Positions 19,607-28,961 of a stretch of 57,846 bases of DNA are shown piece after piece. Where the stretch lies: contig JAAEOP010000589.1 in the NCBI GenBank assembly GCA_024223125.1, forward strand, positions 1 through 57,846. Reading direction: 5' to 3'. The notes below the pieces were generated by a model. That model worked only from the letters and a program-made list of their open reading frames with translations. It had not been told where the DNA came from and did not search any database. How positions within the stretch are numbered: the first letter of the stretch is position 1; every line of letters starts with the position of its first letter. Origin of the DNA: Chloroflexota bacterium. GTDB lineage: Bacteria; Chloroflexota; Anaerolineae; Promineifilales; Promineifilaceae. The position numbers and the translations under genes were made by a program.

Positions 19607-22084
19607 TTAAGAACGAACCCGCAGATTTTTGGGATCATACATAGGACGCAAGGATGCTTTGGCAGGATAACGTTTTCCCGCGATCTCAATTTCATAAGTA
19701 CCACTTTTGATATACTTTGGCGTTATACCTGCTTCATTCACAACAAAGCCCAACCCGACGGCACCACCCAACGTATGTCCGTAGCCACCCATTCGGATGT
19801 AGCCCGCGTACTCACCATTACGCACAATTGGTTCACCGCCATGGAGCAACGGCTCCGGGTCTTCTAGTAAAAATTGCACGAAGCGTTGGATCATGCCCTC
19901 TTCTTTTTGGCGTAAAAGGGCTTCTCTACCAATAAATCCATCTGGCTTATCAAATTTCACAAAAAAGCTAAGACCAGCTTCTAGCGGAGTGTCCATATTA
20001 TCAATATCAGCGCCATAATCACGATAAGGCTTTTCTAATCGTAATGTTTCTAATGCTTGTAACCCAGCCAACTTTAAGTCCACGGCTTTGCCCGCTTTTA
20101 AAAGAACCTCATAAACGTGATGTGTAAAATCGGTGGGGACGTACAACTCATAACCTAATTCACCCACATATGTTATCCGTAAGGCTTTCACCAAGGCGTA
20201 ACCAATCTCAATTTCCTGCATCGTTAAATAGGGGAATGCTTCATTGGATATATCGGCGGTTGTGATGTTGTGTAGAAGCTCACGAGATTTAGGGCCTTGC
20301 ACATTGAGAATAGAATAAGCCGAAGTCACATCAGTCGTAAATAGATGGGCGCCTTTTGGTGTATGACGTTTTAACCACGCTTCTGCATGGGTTTGAATGG
20401 AGGGGGACAAGACTAGCAAGAACTGATCTTCTGCTAAACGGGTGACGGTTAGATCGGCTTCGATACGGCCGTTTCTGTTCAACCATTGCGTGTAAACAAT
20501 ACGTCTAATTGGCACGGCCACATTATTGGCACAAATCTGGTTGAGCACCCGTTCGGCATCTCGCCCTTGAACCAGCAATTTAGACATCAGGCTCACATCC
20601 ATCAAAACAACACCTTCACGGGCAGCTTTGTGTTCCGCAGCATTGTACTCAAACCAATTTTGCCGCCCCCATGAATATTCAACTTTAGGTTCAACACCCT
20701 CGGGCGCAAACCAATCAGGGTATTCCCAACCGCTGTATTCAGCAAAGTAAGCGCCAGCCGCAGCCAGCCGATCGTGCAGTGCCGATCTGCGGATATTGCG
20801 CGCTGTTTTGTGCTGAAAATTGGGCCAATCTTCTGCCATGATCAGTCCTAACATTTCCACCGTGCGGTCACGCAAGTATTTACGGTTACTCTGATGTGGC
20901 GACATGCGCTGGATGTCAATTTCTGTTACATCAACATCGGGCAAACCTTCAACTATCCAGTGCGCCAAAACCTGACCCGCTCCACCCCCTAACAGGATAC
21001 CCAGCGAATTGAAGCCAGCAGCCACGAAGAAGTTTTGCAATTCAGGAGCTTCCCCCATCAAGGGCATAAGGTCAGGGGTAAAACTTTCGGGGCCGCAGAA
21101 GAATTTATGAATCCCGGCCGTTTCCAGAATAGGAACCCGCTTCATAGCTTCCTCGATGTAGGGCATCATGCGATCCCAATCGGGGCGAATTTCACCAAAT
21201 GTAAAATCTTTGGGGATCCCATCTACTCCCCAAGGAGCTGCGATTGGTTCAAAAAAACCAAGCAATATCCCGCCCATCTCTTCACGATAATAGGCGTACC
21301 GGTCAAGGTCCGAAAAAACGGTCAACTCTGCGTGAATACCCTCGATTTGTTCAGTGATAAGGTAGTAATGTTCGGCCGCTTGCAAGGGAACGTGAACGCC
21401 CGCCAATTTACCAACCTCACACGCCCACATACCGGCACAGTTCACCACATATTCTGCTTGAATTTCTCCCCTGTCAGTGATGACGCTGGACACACGGCCG
21501 TTTTCCTGCTTAATATCAATAACTTTAGTCTCTTCAATAATCTGCGCCCCACTCTGTTTGGCTCCTTTAGCCAGAGCCATTGTGGTATCAATCGGATTAA
21601 CACGGCCGTCTCCCGCTGTATAGAAGCCAGCCAAAATATCATCCGTCTCCATGAGCGGCCACATCTTCTTGACTTCTGCAGCAGAAATCTCAATTATATC
21701 AATGTCAAACACACGATTAAAATCAGCAATCCGACGCAACCCTTCCAGCCGAGACGGGGTGGAGGCAATTTCGAGGTAGCCAACTGGTTTAAACCCTGTC
21801 GCTTGACCGGTTTCCGCTTCAAGGTTTTTGTAAAGTTCGCGGGTATATTTTGCCATTTCGAGAATCGTCTCAGTAAAAAAACCACCGGCTTCTACCAGCC
21901 CGGCCGCATGCCAGGTGGTTCCTGCTGTTAATTGCTTACGCTCTAAAAGCACAACATCTGTCCAGCCCAGCTTTGTCAGATGGTAGGCAACGCTGCAACC
22001 AATAATCCCACCGCCAATAATGACAACCTGTGCCTGAGATGGGAAAACATTCTCGGCTATTTTTACTGAATCTGAAGTAGTCAT
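19607..22084 (-). CDS. Dimethylglycine/sarcosine dehydrogenase-like FAD-GcvT fusion (paralogue 3)
   Basis: 825 residues: FAD motif VVIIGGGIIGCSVAYHL (20-36), GTTWHAAGL with predicted covalent-FAD His59, an 'AAEHYYLITE' strand in the FAD/substrate domain, a GcvT-like folate domain with ITYVGELGYELYVPTDF, and tail MYDPKNLRVRS. Nearest relative in the window is paralogue 2. The region between GTTWH and the second FAD-contact motif differs (EAGGFFTETILEMAKY against VTGFSSETTINIAKY), which is where substrate-channel residues are expected, so the paralogues may have different amine substrates. Gap of 38 bases to the upstream paralogue 4. Complete, no frameshift. Confidence 0.85.
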   Translation of the reverse strand: MTTSDSVKIAENVFPSQAQVVIIGGGIIGCSVAYHLTKLGWTDVVLLERKQLTAGTTWHAAGLVEAGGFFTETILEMAKYTRELYKNLEAETGQATGFKPVGYLEIASTPSRLEGLRRIADFNRVFDIDIIEISAAEVKKMWPLMETDDILAGFYTAGDGRVNPIDTTMALAKGAKQSGAQIIEETKVIDIKQENGRVSSVITDRGEIQAEYVVNCAGMWACEVGKLAGVHVPLQAAEHYYLITEQIEGIHAELTVFSDLDRYAYYREEMGGILLGFFEPIAAPWGVDGIPKDFTFGEIRPDWDRMMPYIEEAMKRVPILETAGIHKFFCGPESFTPDLMPLMGEAPELQNFFVAAGFNSLGILLGGGAGQVLAHWIVEGLPDVDVTEIDIQRMSPHQSNRKYLRDRTVEMLGLIMAEDWPNFQHKTARNIRRSALHDRLAAAGAYFAEYSGWEYPDWFAPEGVEPKVEYSWGRQNWFEYNAAEHKAAREGVVLMDVSLMSKLLVQGRDAERVLNQICANNVAVPIRRIVYTQWLNRNGRIEADLTVTRLAEDQFLLVLSPSIQTHAEAWLKRHTPKGAHLFTTDVTSAYSILNVQGPKSRELLHNITTADISNEAFPYLTMQEIEIGYALVKALRITYVGELGYELYVPTDFTHHVYEVLLKAGKAVDLKLAGLQALETLRLEKPYRDYGADIDNMDTPLEAGLSFFVKFDKPDGFIGREALLRQKEEGMIQRFVQFLLEDPEPLLHGGEPIVRNGEYAGYIRMGGYGHTLGGAVGLGFVVNEAGITPKYIKSGTYEIEIAGKRYPAKASLRPMYDPKNLRVRS

Positions 22085-22122
22085 ATTTCCAAATCCTTCT
22101 TGTTAAACAATCTCTTCTTTTG

Positions 22123-24546
22123 TTAAGATCGCAACCGTTTGTTCTTGGGGTCATAAGCTGGTTCGGCCAAGACTTTCGCCTGGTAGTTATGCCCCAGAAT
22201 TTCGATATTAAAGGTAGTATTGGGGACAGCGAACTCAGGGTCTACATAGGCAAAAGCCAAACTCTTGTTTACCGTATGACCATATGCTCCCGATGTTGTT
22301 ACCCCGATAACCTTATTGCCGTGGAAAACAGGCTCTCCGCCGTAAACATCGGCATCCTTGGCGGCCACTTCAACATACACTAATTTAGTGGTAAGTTGCT
22401 CCTCTTTATGCCGGAGTAGCATCTCACGGCCGATGAAATCACCTTTGTCGAATTTCACAAAGCGTTCCATATCTGTCTCGATCATGGTCATTTCATTGGT
22501 CATGTCCGATCCCCATCCACAGTAAGCTTTTTCCATGCGCAGGCTGTTTACAGCATAAGCGCCAAAATCGGCAATTCCGAATTCTATGCCAGTAGACCAG
22601 ATCGCATCGTAGAGGGCTTCTAGTTGAGCCACCGGCGCGTGCAGTTCCCAACCTAACTCGCCTACATAATTGACCCGCAAGGCTCGTAAACGAACGCCAG
22701 CCATTTCCACCCATTTGCCAGTGAGCCACCGGAAATTGTTATTGCTCAGATCAGCATCGGTGATTTTTGAAAGCAACTCACGCGAGTGAGGACCAGCTAC
22801 CACCAGGATGCTATATTCCTCTGTAACATTAGAGATCGTGACATCCTCGGAATCAAGCTTGGCATGGTTGAGCAGATCAAAATCACGCAGTTCAGCGGAT
22901 GCACCGCTTAATAGATAGAAATGATCATCTGCAAGACGAGTAATGGTGAATTCATTTTGCATACGGCCGTTAGCAGATAACATATGAGCCAGAACAATCC
23001 CACCATCACGACGAGCGATCCGGTTGGCGCAAACTCTGTTAAGAAATATTTCTGCATCAGGGCCAACCACGTCATACTTGGCAAAGCTGGGTACATCTAT
23101 AATCCCCACGCGCTCGCGGACCGCCTTGCACTCTTCAGCCACCACTTCAAAAACATTACTACGTCGGAACCCGCCTTCCTCTTCTCGACCATCCAGAGAA
23201 AACCATTTGGGTCGCTCCCAGCCAGAAACTTGCGTATGCACACACCCCTTGACTTTGAGTTTGTCATATAAGGGGGAGGTGCGGGCAAGCCTACCCGCGG
23301 GCCGCTCTTCGCCGGGCAGATGCAGAACATACATGTGCTTATAGTCTTGATGCGCTTTAGCCAGGTTATACTCTTTATCAGCATAGTCACCGAAGCGACG
23401 CGGATCGACACTGACCATATTGATCTCAGCTTCCCCATGTACCATCCACTGCGCCAGATATTTACCAGCCCCAGCGCCTTGAGCGATGCCAATGCTGGCG
23501 CCACAGCTAAGCCAGAAATTGCGTAGTCCAGCTGCTGGCCCCAATAGTGGATTGTGATCTGGCGACCGCGGGCTGGCGCCGTTCACCACCCGTATAATGC
23601 CAGCGTCGGCAAACATCGGCATACGTTCCATGACCCGTTCCAACCCAGGCATAATAGGATCGTACTCTGGCGCGAACAGCTCGCTTTCAGATTCCCATGC
23701 CTGACCGCCACTCTCTGCCCACGCTTCCCGCGTGTGGCTACGTTCATAGATACCAATGAGACCAGAATTCTGTTCCTGCCGGAAGTAAGCATTAGAGTAA
23801 GGATCGCGCATGACCGGTATCTCTTCATCTCGGTCAATAAATTCCTGGATTGGTTCGGTGACCAGATATTGGTGTTTCATATTGGTGATGGGAATATTGA
23901 TACCGACCCAGTCGCCAATCCGTTTTGCGTAACAACCGCCCGCGTTGACCACATGTTCGCAAATGATCTTTCCCTGTTCTGTGACCACTTCCCATTCTCC
24001 CGTAGGTAACAGAATGATGTCGGTCACACGGTTGTAGCGAATGATGGTTGCCCCCAAGTTGCGGGCAGCAATAGCCATAGCATTGCAACAACCGGCGGGG
24101 TCTACATGTCCATCGTCAAGCGTCCAGGCTCCAGCAAGGACGCCTTCGGTAGTGACGAAAGGGTTGATGCGTCGGATTTCTTCGGGACTGATGATCTGCA
24201 TACGGAATCCGACATTGGCAGCGATGCCCTCTACCAGCCTGAAATAGTCAAGTTCTTCTGGTCTGGTGGCAAAACGGATACCACCGCAGCCGTGCCAACC
24301 AGTGGCCTGCCCGGTCATCTCTTCCAATTTGGGGTAGAGCGTGTTGCTGTATTGATGGATCTTGGCCATATTGTAATTGGCGATAAAGCTGGGGCATTGT
24401 CCGGCCGCGTGCCAGGTTGAACCGGAGGTTAATTCTCCCTTTTCAATAAGGACACAATCTTGCCAGCCTGCTTCGGCCAAATGGTACAGCAGCCCAACAC
24501 CCATCATGCCGCCACCAATGATTACGACTCTTGCATGGGATTTCAT
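22123..24546 (-). CDS. Dimethylglycine/sarcosine dehydrogenase-like FAD-GcvT fusion (paralogue 4, divergent)
   Basis: 807 residues, the most divergent of the four FAD-GcvT fusions. The FAD motif VVIIGGGMMGVGLLYHL starts at residue 7, and SGSTWHAAGQ gives the predicted covalent-FAD His46 with Ser instead of Thr before it. It carries a distinct central segment (WHGCGGIRFATRPEEL) and a GcvT domain with VNYVGELGWELHAPV, ending AYDPKNKRLRS. GGAG precedes ATG 24546. It follows the DAO-oxidase gene by only 12 bases, so co-translation is likely. Its divergence suggests an older paralogue with a different substrate rather than a recent duplicate. Exact reaction unknown; creatinine-, sarcosine- or betaine-derived substrates are all possible for the family. 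Confidence 0.85.
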   Translation of the reverse strand: MKSHARVVIIGGGMMGVGLLYHLAEAGWQDCVLIEKGELTSGSTWHAAGQCPSFIANYNMAKIHQYSNTLYPKLEEMTGQATGWHGCGGIRFATRPEELDYFRLVEGIAANVGFRMQIISPEEIRRINPFVTTEGVLAGAWTLDDGHVDPAGCCNAMAIAARNLGATIIRYNRVTDIILLPTGEWEVVTEQGKIICEHVVNAGGCYAKRIGDWVGINIPITNMKHQYLVTEPIQEFIDRDEEIPVMRDPYSNAYFRQEQNSGLIGIYERSHTREAWAESGGQAWESESELFAPEYDPIMPGLERVMERMPMFADAGIIRVVNGASPRSPDHNPLLGPAAGLRNFWLSCGASIGIAQGAGAGKYLAQWMVHGEAEINMVSVDPRRFGDYADKEYNLAKAHQDYKHMYVLHLPGEERPAGRLARTSPLYDKLKVKGCVHTQVSGWERPKWFSLDGREEEGGFRRSNVFEVVAEECKAVRERVGIIDVPSFAKYDVVGPDAEIFLNRVCANRIARRDGGIVLAHMLSANGRMQNEFTITRLADDHFYLLSGASAELRDFDLLNHAKLDSEDVTISNVTEEYSILVVAGPHSRELLSKITDADLSNNNFRWLTGKWVEMAGVRLRALRVNYVGELGWELHAPVAQLEALYDAIWSTGIEFGIADFGAYAVNSLRMEKAYCGWGSDMTNEMTMIETDMERFVKFDKGDFIGREMLLRHKEEQLTTKLVYVEVAAKDADVYGGEPVFHGNKVIGVTTSGAYGHTVNKSLAFAYVDPEFAVPNTTFNIEILGHNYQAKVLAEPAYDPKNKRLRS

Positions 24547-24558
24547 ACAAATTCTCCA

Positions 24559-25920
24559 TCAATGAATGGGTGAGTATTCATATTTCTCCATCATCCACTT
24601 AACGCCTTTACCAAACATGCTCCGCAATCTTTTGGGGCCAGCGTAAGGAATTTTGCGATTGACAATAAAATGGCTGGTGAACTCATTCGATTCGCCAGCC
24701 ATCAAATCGGCAATAATGCGTCCCGCCGTTTGCGTCGATGGCACGCCTTCACTAAATCCAAGCCCATAATATATATTTTTGTAGTCACCCATCACCCCAA
24801 CCGAAGGAATCCGACCCAAGGTGTAGGCCGTCGTGCCACTCCATGCATACTCGATTTGTAATCCTTTTAATTGGGGGAAAAATGAAAAGAGATCATTTGT
24901 AATACGCTTGGTCACAGCTTTATCGTTGCCAGAACTCAACGCATCTTGGGCATAATAGGTAAAGTCACACCCGCCCATGACAATACGGCCGTCTTTCGAA
25001 GGAACACTGTAACTATACATGGCGCGCATATCAGACAAACCTTGACGATTTTGCCAGCCAATGGATGCCCACTGCGCTTGGCTGAGTGGTTCTGTAGCGA
25101 TTTGATGTACAGTGACGGGAAAGGCACGATTATTGAAAAAGCCAAGTTTATATGCATATGCGTTGACGGCGACGACTAAAATTGGAGCTTGAATTTCTCC
25201 AAATTCGGTATCGATGTGGTTGATTTTTCCGGGAGAGATACGCGTTACCACAGAACGTTCTCGAACTTCAACACCGATGGCTTCAACCACGCGCTTCATC
25301 TCCCGTGCCAATTTGGCAGGGTTAAGCGTGGCACCGAAAGGCATGAGTAGCCCTGCCATAAAAAGTGGTGATTTGAATTTGGCTTCCAACTCACTCCCCG
25401 TGACCAAAGTAGATTCAAGGCCAAATTTTTGCAAGCCTTGGCCATAATCTTCTAAACCCTGAATATGCTTTTCATTCAAGGCCACTTCAACCATGCCCTT
25501 TTCAGAAAAATCACAATCAACGTCATAGTCCAAAATCATCTTTTTGATTTGGGAGATACCATAAGTAGAAACGCGCATATCTGCCTGGCGACACTTGGAA
25601 TCTGTTTCTTCCCAATTGAGGAGGCTGGTTGAGATGCAAAAACCACCATTACGGCCGCTGGCTCCATAACCACAACAAGCCCCTTCAAGCAGGACGATTT
25701 TCTTTTCTGGAAATTTTTGTTTGATATTGTAAGCAGAGGAAAGCCCTGTGTAGCCACCGCCGATGATAACCACATCCGCTTTGTGGCTACCACGCAAAGG
25801 TTCGTTAATTTCTTGGTTCTCAAGATCAACAGTCTTGAACCAAAAATTATCGACGAAATATTCGTAGAGATCGGGGGGTCTTAAATTTCGACCTTTATAC
25901 TGCTTAGAAAAATATTTCAT
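24559..25920 (-). CDS. DAO-family FAD amine oxidase, PuuB/OrdL-like (paralogue 1)
   Basis: 453 residues of the D-amino-acid-oxidase superfamily. An N-terminal extension of about 45 residues (MKYFSKQYKGRN..) precedes DVVIIGGGYTGLSSAYNI (49-66), then CGYGASGRNGGFC, the 'SGRNGG' signature of gamma-glutamylputrescine oxidase (PuuB) and OrdL-like enzymes, and a C-terminal FAD contact GLGFSEGVPSTQTAGRIIADL. It would oxidise a C-N bond of a primary or secondary amine, releasing aldehyde and probably H2O2. A second copy lies directly upstream; N- and C-terminal segments are almost identical while the middle is not. No GcvT domain is attached. Substrate unknown; a glutamylated or N-alkylated amine is plausible. 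Confidence 0.82.
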   Translation of the reverse strand: MKYFSKQYKGRNLRPPDLYEYFVDNFWFKTVDLENQEINEPLRGSHKADVVIIGGGYTGLSSAYNIKQKFPEKKIVLLEGACCGYGASGRNGGFCISTSLLNWEETDSKCRQADMRVSTYGISQIKKMILDYDVDCDFSEKGMVEVALNEKHIQGLEDYGQGLQKFGLESTLVTGSELEAKFKSPLFMAGLLMPFGATLNPAKLAREMKRVVEAIGVEVRERSVVTRISPGKINHIDTEFGEIQAPILVVAVNAYAYKLGFFNNRAFPVTVHQIATEPLSQAQWASIGWQNRQGLSDMRAMYSYSVPSKDGRIVMGGCDFTYYAQDALSSGNDKAVTKRITNDLFSFFPQLKGLQIEYAWSGTTAYTLGRIPSVGVMGDYKNIYYGLGFSEGVPSTQTAGRIIADLMAGESNEFTSHFIVNRKIPYAGPKRLRSMFGKGVKWMMEKYEYSPIH

Positions 25921-25967
25921 AGTTTATTTCCAATCTTTTATTATCTCCATTGCTGCTAATCGTCCCG

Positions 25968-25989
25968 GTAGGGACTGTCGCGTCCCTAC
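25968..25989. repeat. Small hairpin between the DAO paralogues
   Basis: Eight-base perfect stem GTAGGGAC (25968-25975) with GTCCCTAC (25982-25989), loop TGTCGC. It lies in the 102-base gap between the two DAO genes, the widest gap in this half of the island. No T-run follows on the minus strand, so a repeat or mRNA-stability element is more likely than a terminator. Confidence 0.5.
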
Positions 25990-26022
25990 TGTTCACTGTC
26001 TTCTGCTCACTGTTCTTAGCAA

Positions 26023-27372
26023 TCACCCATACTTTATCTTCTTCCACTTGTACGCTCTGCCAAATAGGCCTCGCAAGAGCATTGGGCCGGCATAGGGGAT
26101 TTTTCGGTTCACGATAAAGTGGCTGGTAAACTCGTTTGATTCTCCGGCCATAAGATCAGCAATAATGCGCCCCGCCGTCTGCGCAGACGGAACCCCGTTG
26201 CTAAAACCAACGCCGTAATAAATATTCTCATATATGCCCATTACGCCCACTGAGGGAAGCCGACCTGACAATGTGTAGGCAGTTGTACCACTCCAGGCAT
26301 GTTCTATCTTCAACCCCTCCAATTGAGGGAAAAACGCAAACAGATTTTCCTCTACACGACGGGTAACTGTTTTATCATTTCCAGAGCTTAAAGCGTCATA
26401 GTCATAATAAGTAAAGTCCACTCCCCCCATAACGACGCGGCCATCTGCAGTCGGAATGCTATAGCTATAAAGTGGACGCTGATCGGATAGGGCCTGTCGG
26501 TTTTGCCAGCCGATAGATTCCCATTGAGATTTGTTAAGCGGTTCCGTTGCAATCTGGTGAACAGTCATTGGAATAACACGGTCCCTGAATAAACCGAGTT
26601 TATGAGCATAGGCGTTTAGGGCAATGACCAGGATAGGCGCCCGAATATCACCCAATTCTGTATCCACAACATGTACTTTACCGGGCGAAATGCTGGTTAC
26701 GATGGACCGTTCCCTAATCTCGACACCTATCTCTTCGACGACCCGCTTCATCTCGCGAACAAGTTTGGCTGGGTTGAGCGTAGCGACATGAGGGATTTTT
26801 AGTCCGGCTACAAAAAGGGGTGATTTGATTTCAGCATCCAGCTCCTGCCCCTGAATAAAGGTCGAATCAAGCCCAAAGAAGCTGAGTTTACTAGAGAATT
26901 CTTCCAGATCCTTAACCTGCTCGTCGTTCAGGGCGACATCAAGCATCCCATTTTCTTCAAAATCACACTCGACCCCGTGCTCCGAAATCATCATCTTTAT
27001 TTGTTTTAGGCCATAAAATGAGACTTCTAGATCTTTCTGGCGGCGATCCGGATCCTTTTCTTTCCAATTTAGCAGCTTAGTGGGGATACAAAATCCGCCA
27101 TTACGGCCGCTGGCCCCATAGCCACAGCAGGCTCCCTCAAGGAGTACGATCTTCTTCTCCGGAAACTTTTGTTTGATATTGTAGGCAGAAGAAAGCCCGG
27201 TATAACCACCGCCAATGATCACGACATCAGCTTTATGGCTGCCACGCAGGGGTTTATTTATTTTCTGATTCTCAAGATCAACTGTTTTGAACCAAAAATT
27301 ATCGACGAAATACTCATAGAGATCGGGGGGTCTTGAATTTCGACCTTTATACTGCTTAGAAAAATATTTCAT
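26023..27372 (-). CDS. DAO-family FAD amine oxidase, PuuB/OrdL-like (paralogue 2)
   Basis: 449 residues, tandem copy of the DAO gene that follows it. FAD motif DVVIIGGGYTGLSSAYNI (49-66), CGYGASGRNGGFC, and GVGFSNGVPSAQTAGRIIADL. Residues 1-100 match the other paralogue at nearly every position, as does the segment ESNEFTSHFIVNRKIPYAGP near the C-terminus. Residues of about 105-200 and 235-330, which include the likely substrate pocket, have changed much more. The first 30 codons are also almost identical in DNA, pointing to gene conversion or a recent exchange there. The stop lies 3 bases after the CrtI-like gene is complete (27376), so translation is probably coupled. Confidence 0.82.
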   Translation of the reverse strand: MKYFSKQYKGRNSRPPDLYEYFVDNFWFKTVDLENQKINKPLRGSHKADVVIIGGGYTGLSSAYNIKQKFPEKKIVLLEGACCGYGASGRNGGFCIPTKLLNWKEKDPDRRQKDLEVSFYGLKQIKMMISEHGVECDFEENGMLDVALNDEQVKDLEEFSSKLSFFGLDSTFIQGQELDAEIKSPLFVAGLKIPHVATLNPAKLVREMKRVVEEIGVEIRERSIVTSISPGKVHVVDTELGDIRAPILVIALNAYAHKLGLFRDRVIPMTVHQIATEPLNKSQWESIGWQNRQALSDQRPLYSYSIPTADGRVVMGGVDFTYYDYDALSSGNDKTVTRRVEENLFAFFPQLEGLKIEHAWSGTTAYTLSGRLPSVGVMGIYENIYYGVGFSNGVPSAQTAGRIIADLMAGESNEFTSHFIVNRKIPYAGPMLLRGLFGRAYKWKKIKYG

Positions 27373-27375
27373 TCC

Positions 27376-28959
27376 TCAATTTCCATCTTTCATGAGTTCC
27401 AATGCGGCTAAACGACCCGGCGTTCCACAAATACCGCCTCCGGGATGTGTACCGGAACCACATTGATAATAGTTGCGGATGGGTGTGCGATAGTTGGCCC
27501 ATCCCGGTGTAGGCCGATTGAAAAATAGTTGATCAAGCATCAATTCCCCGTGGGAGATGTTGCCTTGCGTAATACCAACGGTTTGCTCAATATCCCAAGG
27601 GGTGATGACTTGTTTGTGTAGAATTAAATCTTTGATATTGGGGGCAAATTCGGCAAGTGTGTTGATGACGGCATCACCAAACGCATCCCGTTGTTGATCG
27701 TGATTGCCGTGGGTGGGCATGTCATACGAGGCGTATTGCACAAAAATGGACATAACATGTTTGCCTGGTGGCGCCATGCTGGGGTCTACCGTTGTGGGAA
27801 TGATGCAACCCATAAACGGCCGTTTCGAGAAGTCTCCGTACTTGGCATCATCATACGCCTGTTCCAGAAAATCAACGCTGGGGCAAATTTCTTGCATCCC
27901 CCGAATCAAGGCTTTATCTTGCATCGCCGGAAAATCGGGCAACCCATCGAGCGCGAGATTCACCTTGCCAGAAGAACCGCGAAACTTAAAGTTATCAATT
28001 GCCTCCACCAATTCAGAAGGCAATTCCTTCTCTTCGACCAACTTACGAAAAGTTACATTGGGATCACAGGCTGAAATAACTGTATTGCTGTAGAATTCAT
28101 CCCCATTCTCAAGAGCAACACCCACCGCTTGCCCATTTTTGACAATCACCTGGGTTACGGGGGCATTACAACGAATTTCTGCACCAAAGCTTCTTGCCGC
28201 GCTAGCAATGGCTTCGCTGACACCACCCGTGCCACCCCGTTGAGATCCCCAAGTAGAGGTTGCTCCGTCCAGTTCACCCAAATAATAGTGGAGCAGCACA
28301 TAAGCTGTTCCCGGTGATTTTGGCCCTAAGAATGTGCCAATGATGCCCACTTGGGCAATGCTGGCGATGAGTACATCTGTCTCAAACCATTCGCTGAGAA
28401 AATCATAAGCGCTCATCGTCATGATTTTGGTCAGCCAATGGAACTTCTCTTTATCTAAGGATTGCAGATGTTTGCTAAATTGGCCCAGTGTGCGCAACCC
28501 ATCTATGCCAGGGCTGCCTAAATCGGGCGGAACCATTGTCAAGATCGGTTTGACTGCCCGCGCCAAGTCATACATCATGTTGCTGAACAGTGGATAAATG
28601 TCGGCATCGCGGCGTGAGTGGCGACGGATTTCGTCGAGTGTATCGTCCTCGTCAGCATAAGTGGCGATGTAGTTCCCGTTCTCCATTGGCGTAAATGCCC
28701 CTTCTAAAGGCAATATATGTAGGCCGTGTTTGGCCAACTCTAATTCTCGAATGATTTGTGGTGAGAAGAGGCTGACCACATAGGAGTAGACGGTATATTT
28801 AAATCCAGGATACAGTTCTTCAGAAACGGCCGCTCCACCGAGGATATAGCGACGTTCTAACACCAACACCTTGCGCCCTGCTTTCGCAAGATAGGCCGCT
28901 GTCGTCAAACCATTGTGCCCACCCCCAATGATGATTGCATCATACGTTTGTGTCGTCAA
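27376..28959 (-). CDS. CrtI/PYROXD2-like NAD(P)/FAD-dependent oxidoreductase (paralogue 1)
   Basis: 527 residues with the dinucleotide motif DAIIIGGGHNGLTTAAYLAKAG (7-28), the GG doublet ILGGAAVSEE that follows in phytoene-desaturase-type flavoproteins, and the C-terminal FAD block SGTHPGGGICGTPGRLAALE. This is the PYROXD2 ('phytoene dehydrogenase-like') clade, whose bacterial members are not carotenoid enzymes and have mostly unknown substrates. No carotenoid genes are nearby. It is soluble, with no signal or membrane segment. Together with the GcvT-like gene 2 bases upstream and the longer paralogue beyond it, it forms a CrtI/GcvT/CrtI trio. Likely role: oxidation of a small amine or hydroxy compound handled by the island. 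Confidence 0.8.
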   Translation of the reverse strand: MTTQTYDAIIIGGGHNGLTTAAYLAKAGRKVLVLERRYILGGAAVSEELYPGFKYTVYSYVVSLFSPQIIRELELAKHGLHILPLEGAFTPMENGNYIATYADEDDTLDEIRRHSRRDADIYPLFSNMMYDLARAVKPILTMVPPDLGSPGIDGLRTLGQFSKHLQSLDKEKFHWLTKIMTMSAYDFLSEWFETDVLIASIAQVGIIGTFLGPKSPGTAYVLLHYYLGELDGATSTWGSQRGGTGGVSEAIASAARSFGAEIRCNAPVTQVIVKNGQAVGVALENGDEFYSNTVISACDPNVTFRKLVEEKELPSELVEAIDNFKFRGSSGKVNLALDGLPDFPAMQDKALIRGMQEICPSVDFLEQAYDDAKYGDFSKRPFMGCIIPTTVDPSMAPPGKHVMSIFVQYASYDMPTHGNHDQQRDAFGDAVINTLAEFAPNIKDLILHKQVITPWDIEQTVGITQGNISHGELMLDQLFFNRPTPGWANYRTPIRNYYQCGSGTHPGGGICGTPGRLAALELMKDGN

Positions 28960-28961
28960 TG

